Part shown: positions 1 through 7,374 of the stretch, in pieces
Layout of the letters: the number at the start of each line of letters is the position of its first letter
Numbering within the stretch: the stretch's first letter is position 1
Source of the DNA: Bacteroidia bacterium
Lineage (GTDB): Bacteria; Bacteroidota; Bacteroidia; Flavobacteriales; Flavobacteriaceae
Direction of reading: 5' to 3'
Assembly (NCBI GenBank): GCA_018679315.1
Contig: JAHHLF010000272.1
Span: forward strand, 1-20,124
DNA: 20,124 bases
Notes under the pieces: model-generated
The model's input: the letters and a program-made list of their open reading frames with translations, nothing else
What the model was told of the DNA's origin: nothing
Database searches by the model: none
Translations under genes and position numbers: made by a program

Positions 1-442
1 CCATAAAGAATAGCATAGAAGCGACAAATATGAAGCCTCGGGAGTATTTACGTTCTTTTTCATACAAGCCCGGGCTTATGAAGCGCCACAGCTCCCATAA
101 AAGATATGGGAAGGCCAGGATAAATCCGGCCCAGATGGATGTCCAGATATGTGCCGAGAACTGTCCGGCCATGACCCTGCTTTGAACGCGAAATAAGGGT
201 TCTGTACCACAAAAGGCTTCACTGAAGCCCAGCCATTTGGAGAGCGTACAAAACATTTTATAGGTAGGGAAATCGGGTTTTTTTGGCCCGAATATGATGG
301 TATCAAAAATAAAATCCTTCATCAGGAATGCTACGATACCGACAAGAACTATAGCAATGGTAGACCGGATCAAATGCCAGCGTAATTCTTCAAGGTGGTC
401 CAGAAAGGACATTTCGTTAGGATCTTGGGCAGATTCGGTCAT
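1..442 (-). CDS. tatC: Sec-independent protein translocase TatC (partial, N-terminal half)
   Basis: TatC is the polytopic inner-membrane core of the twin-arginine translocase and binds the RR signal peptide of folded export substrates. The visible product is about 147 residues and starts MTESAQDPNEMSFLDHLEELRWHLIR; the LDHLEELR cytoplasmic motif before the first membrane helix is diagnostic of the family. A first membrane segment follows (roughly residues 26-45), then a periplasmic stretch, a second hydrophobic segment containing FILAFPYLLWELWRFISPGL, and the KERK loop. The gene runs off the left edge, so the last helices of a protein usually near 270 residues are missing. The start codon overlaps the kpsF stop by one base (TAATG), which implies translational coupling with kpsF. 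Identification from the motifs is firm. Confidence 0.95.
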   Translation of the reverse strand, partial: MTESAQDPNEMSFLDHLEELRWHLIRSTIAIVLVGIVAFLMKDFIFDTIIFGPKKPDFPTYKMFCTLSKWLGFSEAFCGTEPLFRVQSRVMAGQFSAHIWTSIWAGFILAFPYLLWELWRFISPGLYEKERKYSRGFIFVASMLFFM

Positions 443-1407
443 TAGAGTATTCCTTGGTTGATGAGGTTATGCAGGTGTACCACACCTTTGTACGTGCCAT
501 TTTCCACTGCGAGTAATTGTGAGATCCCTTTGGCTCGCATTTCTTTCAGGGCTTTAACCGCTAATACATCCATTTCAATTGTCTTGGGTGATGCAGTCAT
601 TATATCTTTTGCCTTGAGTCCATTTATGTCCGAATACTTTTTCAGCATTCTACGGATATCGCCATCCGTAATGATCCCGATCAGTTTGTTCTTATCAAGT
701 ACAGCCGTTGCTCCGAGCATTTTCTCTGAGATCTCAATGATCACTTCGCGTACATCGGCATCGGCATTAACGACCGGCTTCATATTTTCTCCTGCTATAT
801 CCGAAACACGCAAATAAAGCCTTTTTCCCAGCGTGCCGCCAGGGTGGTATTTGGCAAAATCCTGCTCGCTGAATCCTCGCAGATCCAGGAGGCATATAGC
901 CAGGGCATCGCCCATTACTAATTGAGCTGTAGTACTGGTTGTAGGGGCCAGGTTATTTGGACACGCTTCCTTTTCTACTGCGGTGCTAAGAAGGAAATCG
1001 GCCTGTTCTGCGAGGAAAGACCCCGGATTTCCGGTCATTCCTATTAGTTTATTTCCCCCTTGTTTTATTAAGGGAACCAACATTTTTATCTCAGGGGTAT
1101 TCCCACTTTTCGAAATGCATATAACAACATCGTCCTGCTGGATGATCCCAAGATCGCCATGAATGGCATCCGCAGCATGCATGAAGATAGCCGGGGTTCC
1201 TGTAGAATTAAGTGTTGCCACGATCTTTGAGGCAATAATGGCGCTTTTACCGATCCCACTTACAATAACGCGGCCTTGACTATCATAGATGCATTGAACG
1301 GCTTCTGCGAATGCTTCGGTAAGCTGCGAATTCAGTTCTCCGATGGCTGCGCTTTGATGTGCGATTGTTTTCTTCGCCAGTGCTAAAATGGAAGTGTTAT
1401 TACTCAA
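442..1407 (-). CDS. kpsF: Arabinose-5-phosphate isomerase, KpsF/GutQ family (SIS + two CBS domains)
   Basis: This enzyme interconverts ribulose-5-phosphate and arabinose-5-phosphate, the first committed step of Kdo synthesis for lipopolysaccharide. The 321-residue protein has a SIS sugar-isomerase domain (about 35-195, with GIGKSA, SKSGNTPE and HPGGTLGKRL) and two CBS repeats (about 205-260 and 268-321). K54, H83, E106, E147 and H188 fall exactly five positions before the five active-site residues I recall for E. coli KdsD (K59, H88, E111, E152, H193), so it should be active. The start is TTG (1407-1405): an in-frame TAG lies three codons upstream, and there is no ATG until the middle of the SIS domain. 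It is divergent from recQ and lies upstream of tatC in the same transcript. The family name is firm; whether it serves Kdo or capsule synthesis is inferred. Confidence 0.95.
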   Translation of the reverse strand: MSNNTSILALAKKTIAHQSAAIGELNSQLTEAFAEAVQCIYDSQGRVIVSGIGKSAIIASKIVATLNSTGTPAIFMHAADAIHGDLGIIQQDDVVICISKSGNTPEIKMLVPLIKQGGNKLIGMTGNPGSFLAEQADFLLSTAVEKEACPNNLAPTTSTTAQLVMGDALAICLLDLRGFSEQDFAKYHPGGTLGKRLYLRVSDIAGENMKPVVNADADVREVIIEISEKMLGATAVLDKNKLIGIITDGDIRRMLKKYSDINGLKAKDIMTASPKTIEMDVLAVKALKEMRAKGISQLLAVENGTYKGVVHLHNLINQGIL

Positions 1408-1490
1408 GGAATACTAAGGGCTGTTAAACCGACGTTTATAATTTGGTTAAAAATTAAAACCGAACGAAAAGATTGTTTATATTTAAGAAA

Positions 1491-1526
1491 CAAAAGTACA
1501 TAATCTAATTTTATAGCGTTTTCAAA
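1491..1526 (-). promoter_or_regulatory. Candidate promoter of kpsF-tatC
   Basis: Read on the minus strand, TACTTTTG (1498-1491) matches the Bacteroidota -7 consensus TAnnTTTG. A TTTG at 1526-1523 could serve as the -33 element, but the 24-base gap is longer than the usual 19-21. Transcription would begin near 1484, giving a leader of about 75 bases before the TTG start. Confidence 0.35.
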
Positions 1527-1538
1527 GTAACCTACTAG

Positions 1539-1590
1539 CTGTATTGTCTTTACTACCTGCCAACCTTCAAATCTTTAGACAGTAATACAG
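1539..1590. repeat. Interrupted inverted repeat in the kpsF-recQ intergenic region
   Basis: CTGTATT (1539-1545) pairs with AATACAG (1584-1590). GTCT (1546-1549) then pairs with AGAC (1577-1580), with AGT (1581-1583) bulged. The result is an 11-bp interrupted stem around a 27-base loop, 47 bases before the recQ start. It could be an operator or a leader hairpin, or could be chance in AT-rich DNA. The rest of the 229-base gap shows no gene, and no clear plus-strand promoter was seen for recQ. Confidence 0.3.
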
Positions 1591-1636
1591 TAAATAAGAA
1601 ACTTCAGGTTTACAAATGTTATGAAAATATAGTCGA

Positions 1637-3838
1637 ATGATTTCGAATGGAATTGACCTTCGTGAGTCGCTGAAGAAATATTTTGGATTTTCCCAATTCA
1701 AGGGACTTCAGGAAGAAGTGATCAAAAATGTGATGGATGGTAAGAATACCTTCGTAGTTATGCCTACTGGCGGAGGCAAATCGCTTTGTTACCAATTACC
1801 CGCACTTATTATGGATGGGACAGCCATCGTGGTTTCCCCTTTAATCGCCCTGATGAAAAACCAGGTAGATGCCATTCGTGGTGTCTCTGAGGATCATGGC
1901 ATTGCCCATGTTCTTAATTCATCACTTACAAAAGGCGAAGTGAAACAGGTCATGGCCGATATTACCGATGGAGTCACTAAATTATTATACGTCGCCCCGG
2001 AATCACTGACCAAGAAAGAATACATCGAATTCTTTAGAACAGTACACGTGTCCTTTGTCGCAGTAGATGAAGCGCATTGTATTTCTGAATGGGGTCATGA
2101 TTTCAGGCCGGAATACCGCAACCTCAGGAACATCGTAGATAAGTTAAGGGACGGCATACCCATCATTGGGCTTACAGCCACTGCAACTCCAAAAGTGCAG
2201 GAGGACATCCTAAAAAACTTATCCATAAACGATGCGAAGCTCTTCAAAGCTTCCTTTAACAGACCGAATCTTTTTTATGAAATCAGACCGAAAACAGAAA
2301 ATGTGGAGGCAGACATCATTCGATTTGTTAAAAAGAACAGTGGTAAATCGGGTATTTTGTATTGCCTGAGCCGGAAAAAAGTAGAGGCCTTAGCTAATGT
2401 TTTGCAGGTCAATGGAATTAGCGCTGTCCCTTATCATGCAGGTTTCGATGCCAAAACCCGTGCACGATACCAGGATATGTTCCTTATGGAAGATGTGGAT
2501 GTTGTCGTGGCCACCATAGCCTTTGGAATGGGAATAGATAAACCGGATGTACGCTTTGTTATCCATCATGATATTCCCAAGAGCATAGAAAGTTACTATC
2601 AGGAAACCGGAAGGGCAGGCCGGGATGGCGGAGAAGGTCATTGTCTTGCCTTTTATTCTTATAAAGACATTGAGAAACTGGAAAAATTCATGTCCGGGAA
2701 ACCTGTAGCAGAGCAGGAGATTGGAAATGCCTTACTCCAGGAAATAGTTGCCTATGCCGAGACCTCTATGTCCAGAAGAAAATTCATCCTTCATTATTTC
2801 GGAGAAGAGTTCGATGAGGTCAATGGCGATGGTGCGGATATGGACGACAATGCCCGGAATCCTAAAAAGAAGGAGGAGGCAAAAGACAATGTGGTCAAGT
2901 TGCTGAAAGTGATCCAAGGCACGAAAGAAAAGTTTAAGTCCAAGGAGATCGTCAATACCCTGGTAGGGGCAACAAACTCACTTATAGCGTCACATAAGAC
3001 CAATGAGAAGGATTTCTTTGGCTGTGGTGATGCACATGACAAGAACTACTGGATGGCACTGATCAGGCAGGTGCTTGTGGCCGGGCTGATCCGGAAGGAA
3101 ATAGAACAATACGGGATCTTGCATATTACCGAGAACGGGGAGCAATTCCTCTCGTCCCCTTCGTCCTTTATGATGACTAAGGATCATGTTTATGATCAGA
3201 AAACAACAGATGCCATCGTTCAGGCTGCCAAAAGCAATGGGGCGGTTGCCGATACCCATTTGCTCAAATTACTTAAAGACCTTCGGAAGGATGAAGCCAA
3301 GAAGATGGATGTTCCTCCCTATGTAGTATTTCAAGATCCTTCCCTGGATGACATGGCATTAAAATACCCGATCTCTCAAAATGAACTGCTGAGCATACAT
3401 GGCGTAGGCGAAGGTAAGGCGAGGAAATATGGGCAACCCTTCCTGAAACTGATCGAAACCTATGTTGAGGAAAATGATATCGTCAGACCTGAGGATCTTG
3501 TTGTCAAAAGTACAGGTGCAAATTCTGCGCTGAAATTGTATATCATCCAGAATATTGACCGTAAATTACCACTGAGTGATATCGCGTCTGCGAAGGGGCT
3601 GAAAATCCCTGATCTGGTCAAGGCCATGGAACAGATCGTTTTTAGCGGAACCAAGCTCAATATTGGCTATTGGATCGATGAGATCCTGGATGAAGACCAG
3701 CAGGAAGAGATCCATGACTACTTCCTGGAATCGGAGACAGACAATATTCAAACAGCCATCGATGAATTCGATGGGGAATATGAGGACGAAGAATTACGGC
3801 TGTACCGACTCAAATTCATGAGTGAAGTGGCAAACTAA
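1637..3838 (+). CDS. recQ: ATP-dependent DNA helicase RecQ (zinc-site-less type)
   Basis: This is a 3'-5' DNA helicase of recombination and replication-fork repair. The 733-residue protein has the two RecA-like domains with Walker A GGGKS (45-49), the DEAH box (D144-H147) followed by the RecQ aromatic-rich loop (CISEWGHDFRPEY), motif V (TIAFGMGIDKPDVR) and motif VI (QETGRAGRDG). A winged-helix RQC region (about 415-515), an HRDC domain (about 540-612) and a C-terminal helix-turn-helix-like tail with an acidic end (about 620-733) follow. The zinc-binding subdomain keeps its RR...YFGEEF scaffold, but the four cysteine positions are S379, N396, G399 and M402 by alignment to E. coli C380, C397, C400 and C403. 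The ATG at 1637 is chosen because an earlier ATG at 1621 meets a stop at once. It is convergent with the small membrane-protein operon 41 bases downstream. Confidence 0.96.
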   Translation: MISNGIDLRESLKKYFGFSQFKGLQEEVIKNVMDGKNTFVVMPTGGGKSLCYQLPALIMDGTAIVVSPLIALMKNQVDAIRGVSEDHGIAHVLNSSLTKGEVKQVMADITDGVTKLLYVAPESLTKKEYIEFFRTVHVSFVAVDEAHCISEWGHDFRPEYRNLRNIVDKLRDGIPIIGLTATATPKVQEDILKNLSINDAKLFKASFNRPNLFYEIRPKTENVEADIIRFVKKNSGKSGILYCLSRKKVEALANVLQVNGISAVPYHAGFDAKTRARYQDMFLMEDVDVVVATIAFGMGIDKPDVRFVIHHDIPKSIESYYQETGRAGRDGGEGHCLAFYSYKDIEKLEKFMSGKPVAEQEIGNALLQEIVAYAETSMSRRKFILHYFGEEFDEVNGDGADMDDNARNPKKKEEAKDNVVKLLKVIQGTKEKFKSKEIVNTLVGATNSLIASHKTNEKDFFGCGDAHDKNYWMALIRQVLVAGLIRKEIEQYGILHITENGEQFLSSPSSFMMTKDHVYDQKTTDAIVQAAKSNGAVADTHLLKLLKDLRKDEAKKMDVPPYVVFQDPSLDDMALKYPISQNELLSIHGVGEGKARKYGQPFLKLIETYVEENDIVRPEDLVVKSTGANSALKLYIIQNIDRKLPLSDIASAKGLKIPDLVKAMEQIVFSGTKLNIGYWIDEILDEDQQEEIHDYFLESETDNIQTAIDEFDGEYEDEELRLYRLKFMSEVAN

Positions 3839-3879
3839 GCCTGCAAATTCAATTTCAGTGTGTATTCCTCAGTTTCAGA

Positions 3880-4191
3880 TTACCATTCATCTTGCCATTC
3901 GCCTGATGCAACCATAGCCATAATGACCCCGAAGTAAAGGATCAGGAAGATCAACATGATCACTGATAATGCCAGCCCTACATAGGAAAGGATCCTTCCC
4001 GTGTTCGCGCTCTCGATCCCGGTATATTGACCGGGCGATTCTTCATTGGCCAAACGGGCTTTTTTGGCATTGTTCAAACCAATGATGCTAAAGATCGCCG
4101 CAAACGGGCCGCAGCACACTAAGGCGCCAACAACTGATATAATTCCCATTGTGAGGGCCGTACTGGCCCCTGGAAGTGATTCCTGATTCAT
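3880..4191 (-). CDS. Small two-pass membrane protein, CCC-motif/DUF4190-like
   Basis: This is a 103-residue protein with two hydrophobic segments (about 12-42 and 68-95) joined by a basic, polar loop containing NNAKKARLANEE. Residues C26-C27 sit in the first segment before GPF, the position where related Bacteroidota proteins carry a CCC or CC motif. The layout (a glycine- and cysteine-rich helix, a charged loop with a Lys-Lys-Ala patch, then a second helix) is that of DUF4190, CCC-motif and CD225/dispanin-like proteins, whose bacterial role is unknown. It is the last of three genes on this strand, 27 bases after its paralogue at 4219-4563, so the two probably arose by duplication and are co-transcribed. 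No biochemical function can be assigned. Confidence 0.75.
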   Translation of the reverse strand: MNQESLPGASTALTMGIISVVGALVCCGPFAAIFSIIGLNNAKKARLANEESPGQYTGIESANTGRILSYVGLALSVIMLIFLILYFGVIMAMVASGEWQDEW

Positions 4192-4218
4192 ACGATTGTT
4201 TTAATGACTAGTTTCCAA

Positions 4219-4563
4219 TTACTCACAGAAAGGCATTTCAATACCTGCTTCGGCATAGACCTTACAGGCTTCTTCCATCATTCCGTCTATACCTCCCAGT
4301 TGAACTATTTTATAGATAGCATATGCCATGTAGATCACGCCTATGACCATTACAATAATTGAAATGATCCGTGCCGTTTTGAAGGTACTGTAATTGCTGT
4401 ACTTCTCCGGATCGGCTATATATTTTTTCTTGTCGATGTTTAATACAATGAGGGAGATCCCACTCAGAATAACAGCCGGAAGTCCGTAAAAGCAACAGCA
4501 GACAAATCCTAAACAAGAAAGTACTATGGCTAAGGTTACATTAGGTAATTTTTGCTGGTCCAT
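4219..4563 (-). CDS. CCC motif membrane protein
   Basis: This is a 114-residue two-pass membrane protein starting MDQQKLPNVTLAIVLSCLG. It carries the triple cysteine C22-C23-C24 inside the first hydrophobic segment, then FYGLPAVILSGISLIVLNIDKKKYIADPEKYSNYSTFKTARI-type sequence and a second membrane helix (about 68-90). This pattern matches what is annotated in flavobacteria as CCC motif membrane protein; the function is unknown. The intramembrane cysteines could be acylation sites, as in eukaryotic CD225 proteins, but that is speculation. It begins 14 bases after the DUF2752 gene and ends 27 bases before the smaller relative at 3880-4191, forming a compact three-gene unit. Confidence 0.8.
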   Translation of the reverse strand: MDQQKLPNVTLAIVLSCLGFVCCCFYGLPAVILSGISLIVLNIDKKKYIADPEKYSNYSTFKTARIISIIVMVIGVIYMAYAIYKIVQLGGIDGMMEEACKVYAEAGIEMPFCE

Positions 4564-4577
4564 AATTAGTTTGTGGT

Positions 4578-4886
4578 TTAAATAAATTTTATGACGTAGT
4601 TGATCAAGATCATTGCCACTGTCAGTATCATGAGGAACATGGTGATCTTGTTTGAATATTTTGCTTTAAAGAAGTGATCATAGATCAGAAAAGTGAAGAG
4701 CAGGATCATCCCATAAATGGCCGGATACATCTTAAAAGCTTCAAAGAATTCGCCTTTTAGTAAAAAGACAACGGACCTTTGCAGCCCACAACCAGGACAA
4801 TCAAAGCCAAAAAGTGCTTTGCTCATACACGGCAACATGTTTTGCTCGATAAAGATGGCCAAATAAAGAATTAGACTATTCATCAT
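4578..4886 (-). CDS. DUF2752 domain-containing membrane protein
   Basis: This is a 102-residue membrane protein with the DUF2752 signature FDCPGCGLQRS (C30 and C33), flanked by an N-terminal hydrophobic segment and two C-terminal ones (about 55-72 and 80-100). The conserved CPxCGxxR motif suggests a metal or redox site at the membrane face, but the family has no established role. Two ATG codons are adjacent (4886 and 4883) and either could start. It is the first gene of the three-gene minus-strand unit. The 79 bases upstream (4887-4965) are AT-rich, and I saw no TAnnTTTG element there. Confidence 0.85.
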   Translation of the reverse strand: MMNSLILYLAIFIEQNMLPCMSKALFGFDCPGCGLQRSVVFLLKGEFFEAFKMYPAIYGMILLFTFLIYDHFFKAKYSNKITMFLMILTVAMILINYVIKFI

Positions 4887-4965
4887 GCGTATTAGACTTG
4901 AAATTTAGCATAATTTTTAGGAAAATCTCTAAGGATAGGCATAAAAATAAACGAAGTCTTTTGCC

Positions 4966-5471
4966 TTATTCAGAAGTTGTTAAGGTACCAAATTCCAAGG
5001 TAGTTAGATCGGTAATGCGTTGTCCATTCTCTTTGATCAGACTGAGGTTCTGCAACGAGATGGTATGATCAAACAATGTAGTATCGGTCTCATTCCGAAG
5101 CGTGCTGATAAGTACCTGTCCGTTTTCTGCTAAAATATCATCGACCACTTTAGGACTTACAGGAGGAATATTGCTACAGAAATATTCACTGGAAACGGAA
5201 CCGTCGAATGTTCTGTATGTGACTTGGGATTGTCCTGGAATATTACTGCTTATGTCTTGTGTCGATTCTTCATTTTTCAACAAGCCGGACTGCAATTCTA
5301 GAATGAGTGCCTCCTCAGAATTTAATTTAAAGAAAAGGGTTGTAGAAGTAGTTACCTGGTTGTCACAATACTGGACCGTTGTGTCATCAAAGTCGATCAC
5401 GCTGATCTCCAGGTCGCCATCATTACAGGCTAAGAGGATTAAAAGTAGGGGTATACCGAGCCATTTTTCAT
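4966..5471 (-). CDS. Small putative lipoprotein with an out-of-frame start
   Basis: The body (4966-5400, 144 codons from a GTG) matches no family I recognise; it is polar, of roughly extracytoplasmic composition, and contains two cysteines. Upstream in the same frame the sequence reads KWLGIPLLLILLACNDGD, a clear lipoprotein signal with lipobox LLAC followed by Asn-Asp. That frame has no ATG, GTG or TTG before the in-frame stop; only ATC or ATA codons are available. An ATG at 5471-5469 lies one base out of frame, followed by five A (5468-5464). With six A it would read MKKWLGIPLLLILLAC, a textbook start. The gene is therefore intact except for an apparent one-base deletion in a homopolymer: a sequencing error, a phase-variable tract, or a genuine lesion. 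If none of these holds, the protein starts at GTG 5400 as a cytoplasmic fragment. Confidence 0.6.
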
Positions 5472-5476
5472 GGATT

Positions 5477-5484
5477 CAAAGGTA
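5477..5484 (-). promoter_or_regulatory. Candidate -7 element before the lipoprotein gene
   Basis: The minus strand reads TACCTTTG (5484-5477), matching TAnnTTTG. No TTG was seen at the proper upstream distance. A start point about six bases downstream would fall on the ATG at 5471, so the mRNA would be leaderless or nearly so. Confidence 0.3.
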
Positions 5485-5580
5485 GCTGAAAATTGATAAT
5501 CCCGGGATATATGTATTAAAAATCACTTTTAAATATGTCAATTTCTCGTACATTAGCTGGCGTATATATGTAAGTGCCTA

Positions 5581-6726
5581 ATGGGTAAAGTATATCTCGA
5601 TAATGCGGCGACAACGCCGGTAAGAACTGAAGTGGTAGCGTGCATGCAGGAAGCCCTTAGCCAATGTTTTGGAAATCCTTCTTCTTCACATGGTTTTGGT
5701 CGAACGGCCAAAAGTGGTGTTGAACACGCACGAAAGACAATTGCGAAGTATTTGAATGCGCAACCTTCAGAGATCATTTTTACCTCCGGGGGCACAGAAG
5801 CAGATAATATGATCTTGCGCTGTGCTGTACGCGATCTGGATGTAAAGACCATTATCACTACACGTATCGAACACCATGCCGTATTGCATACCGCAGAGCA
5901 TCTGGAAAAGGAATACGGAATACAGCTGATCTTTCTTAATGTAGATTCGAGGGGTTCTATCAACCTGAAGGAGCTTGAGGAAGCCTTGAGCAGTAATCCC
6001 GGTTCCCTGGTAAGTCTGATGCACATCAATAATGAGATAGGCAACATACTTGATATTAAAGCAGTGGCTTTGCTATGTAAGCAATACGATGCTTTATTCC
6101 ATTCGGATACAGTGCAATCTATTGGTCATTACAGCTGGGATCTGCAAGAAGTTCCAATAGATTTTCTCAACGCAGCAGCTCATAAATTCCATGGACCCAA
6201 GGGAGTTGGATTCGCATTTATCCGCAAGAATTCAGGTATTAAACCCATGATAGTCGGAGGTGCCCAGGAGAGGGGATACAGAGCCGGTACAGAGCCCTAT
6301 CACAATATTGTGGGTCTGGAATGCGCTTTTAAAGCAGCCTATGATCACCTGGAGGAAGAAACAGCCTATGTGAAGGGATTAAAAGCACATTTTATCAAGG
6401 GAATAAAGGAAGCCATTCCTGGTATCGAATTTAATGGTCTGTCTGAAGATCTGGAGAAAAGTACTTACACTCTGGTGAATCTCAGGTTGCCGATCCCTGA
6501 GGAAAAAGCTCTGATGCTATTGTTTCATCTCGACTTGAAAGGCATTGCTTGCTCTAAAGGAAGTGCGTGTCAATCAGGGAGTGCAAAAGGATCACATGTA
6601 CTTACAGAAATTCTCACGGATGAACAATTGAACACCCCATCTTTAAGGTTCTCTTTTTCCAAATACAATACAATTGAAGAATTAGATTATACGATCGGGG
6701 TGCTGAAAGAATTTGTAGAAAGCTAA
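5581..6726 (+). CDS. Cysteine desulfurase, NifS/IscS-like (class V aminotransferase fold)
   Basis: This PLP enzyme converts cysteine to alanine and an enzyme-bound persulfide, supplying sulfur for Fe-S clusters or tRNA thiolation. The 381-residue protein shows the N-terminal LDNAATTPVR, the SGGTEADN phosphate-binding loop, EHHAVL, HINNEIG, the Schiff-base lysine K202 in AAHKFHGPKG, RAGTEPYHN, and the catalytic cysteine C330 in KGSACQSGSAKGSHVL, one or two positions from its place in E. coli IscS (C328). All key residues are present. No isc, suf or nif partner gene is adjacent, so the acceptor cannot be told, and I give no gene symbol. The ATG at 5581 begins exactly at the conserved N-terminus. 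It is convergent with the 6729-7370 gene, with two bases between the stops. Confidence 0.93.
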   Translation: MGKVYLDNAATTPVRTEVVACMQEALSQCFGNPSSSHGFGRTAKSGVEHARKTIAKYLNAQPSEIIFTSGGTEADNMILRCAVRDLDVKTIITTRIEHHAVLHTAEHLEKEYGIQLIFLNVDSRGSINLKELEEALSSNPGSLVSLMHINNEIGNILDIKAVALLCKQYDALFHSDTVQSIGHYSWDLQEVPIDFLNAAAHKFHGPKGVGFAFIRKNSGIKPMIVGGAQERGYRAGTEPYHNIVGLECAFKAAYDHLEEETAYVKGLKAHFIKGIKEAIPGIEFNGLSEDLEKSTYTLVNLRLPIPEEKALMLLFHLDLKGIACSKGSACQSGSAKGSHVLTEILTDEQLNTPSLRFSFSKYNTIEELDYTIGVLKEFVES

Positions 6727-6728
6727 GC

Positions 6729-7370
6729 TTACTGCCTTTGCTTTTCATAAGGAAACCTTCGGGTGGCTTTCTTCATCATTTTATCTATGAGCTCTATTGT
6801 ATTACGCCCCGATTTTTTATTGATCTCTTTTTCGTATTTCCAGAGCAGTTTTCCGGTTGCCCCGTCACTGACCTTAATGCCAATACGACCATAATCGGAT
6901 TTCCCCGTTATATAATCCATAAAATTGAAGTCGGTGGGCACACCTTTGGATAATAAAATTGTGAGATCCATATTTCCGCTTATGATCCCATCTACTTCGA
7001 GCAGCTTACATAGTTGTTTTATGGTATAGGTATCTATATTCTCATAGGTAATACTGTTCTGTTGCAAGATGGCATTGGTATTCTTGATATTCTGAAAATC
7101 AACAGAGAATTTCTTTCTTTTCTTACCTCGTCCGAAATATGTTTCCAGGGCGTTCTGAACTTCGTAGCCTTCCCGCTCCTCTAATTTCAAATACTCCTGC
7201 CTGGAAATGTTCTCATCCAGGTCTAAATGCGTGATAAAAGGTATTATAGCAAGCTCCTTATGATCCTTGCTGAGTTCTTGAAAACGCCCGCTTTCATAGA
7301 TATTCTTTTGCCCATGTGCAAGGAAGCTTACTAATAATATGCCTGTAAGTAAGAAGGATCGCAAATTCAT
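6729..7370 (-). CDS. Exported hypothetical protein, partner of M23 peptidase
   Basis: The preferred start (ATG 7370-7368) gives 213 residues beginning MNLRSFLLTGILLVSFLAHGQ, a typical signal peptide cleaved before or at Gln. An ATG at 7394 would add eight residues, overlap the preceding gene and spoil the signal peptide. The mature part begins with a segment around KELAIIPF, includes a lysine/arginine-rich patch (GRGKKRKK), then LCKLLEVDGIISGNM and a C-terminal ...VSDGATGKLLWKYEKE... block. This alternation recalls the TolB-N/CsgG/GNA1162-like fold used by periplasmic assembly factors, but that is a weak pattern match and I would not name a family. It follows the M23 gene by four bases, so the two are translationally coupled and may act together at the envelope. 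Confidence 0.75.
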   Translation of the reverse strand: MNLRSFLLTGILLVSFLAHGQKNIYESGRFQELSKDHKELAIIPFITHLDLDENISRQEYLKLEEREGYEVQNALETYFGRGKKRKKFSVDFQNIKNTNAILQQNSITYENIDTYTIKQLCKLLEVDGIISGNMDLTILLSKGVPTDFNFMDYITGKSDYGRIGIKVSDGATGKLLWKYEKEINKKSGRNTIELIDKMMKKATRRFPYEKQRQ

Positions 7371-7374
7371 ATAT

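Noticed and set aside
5102..5485. Plus-strand reading frame of 127 codons opposite the lipoprotein gene
   Set aside because: It is antisense to a frame with a clear lipobox, has no recognisable domain, and has cysteine- and serine-rich composition typical of shadow frames.
5553..6047. Minus-strand 164-codon frame opposite the cysteine desulfurase
   Set aside because: It lies wholly within a gene with intact catalytic motifs; its composition (Ser/Cys/Arg-rich) is that of an antisense shadow.
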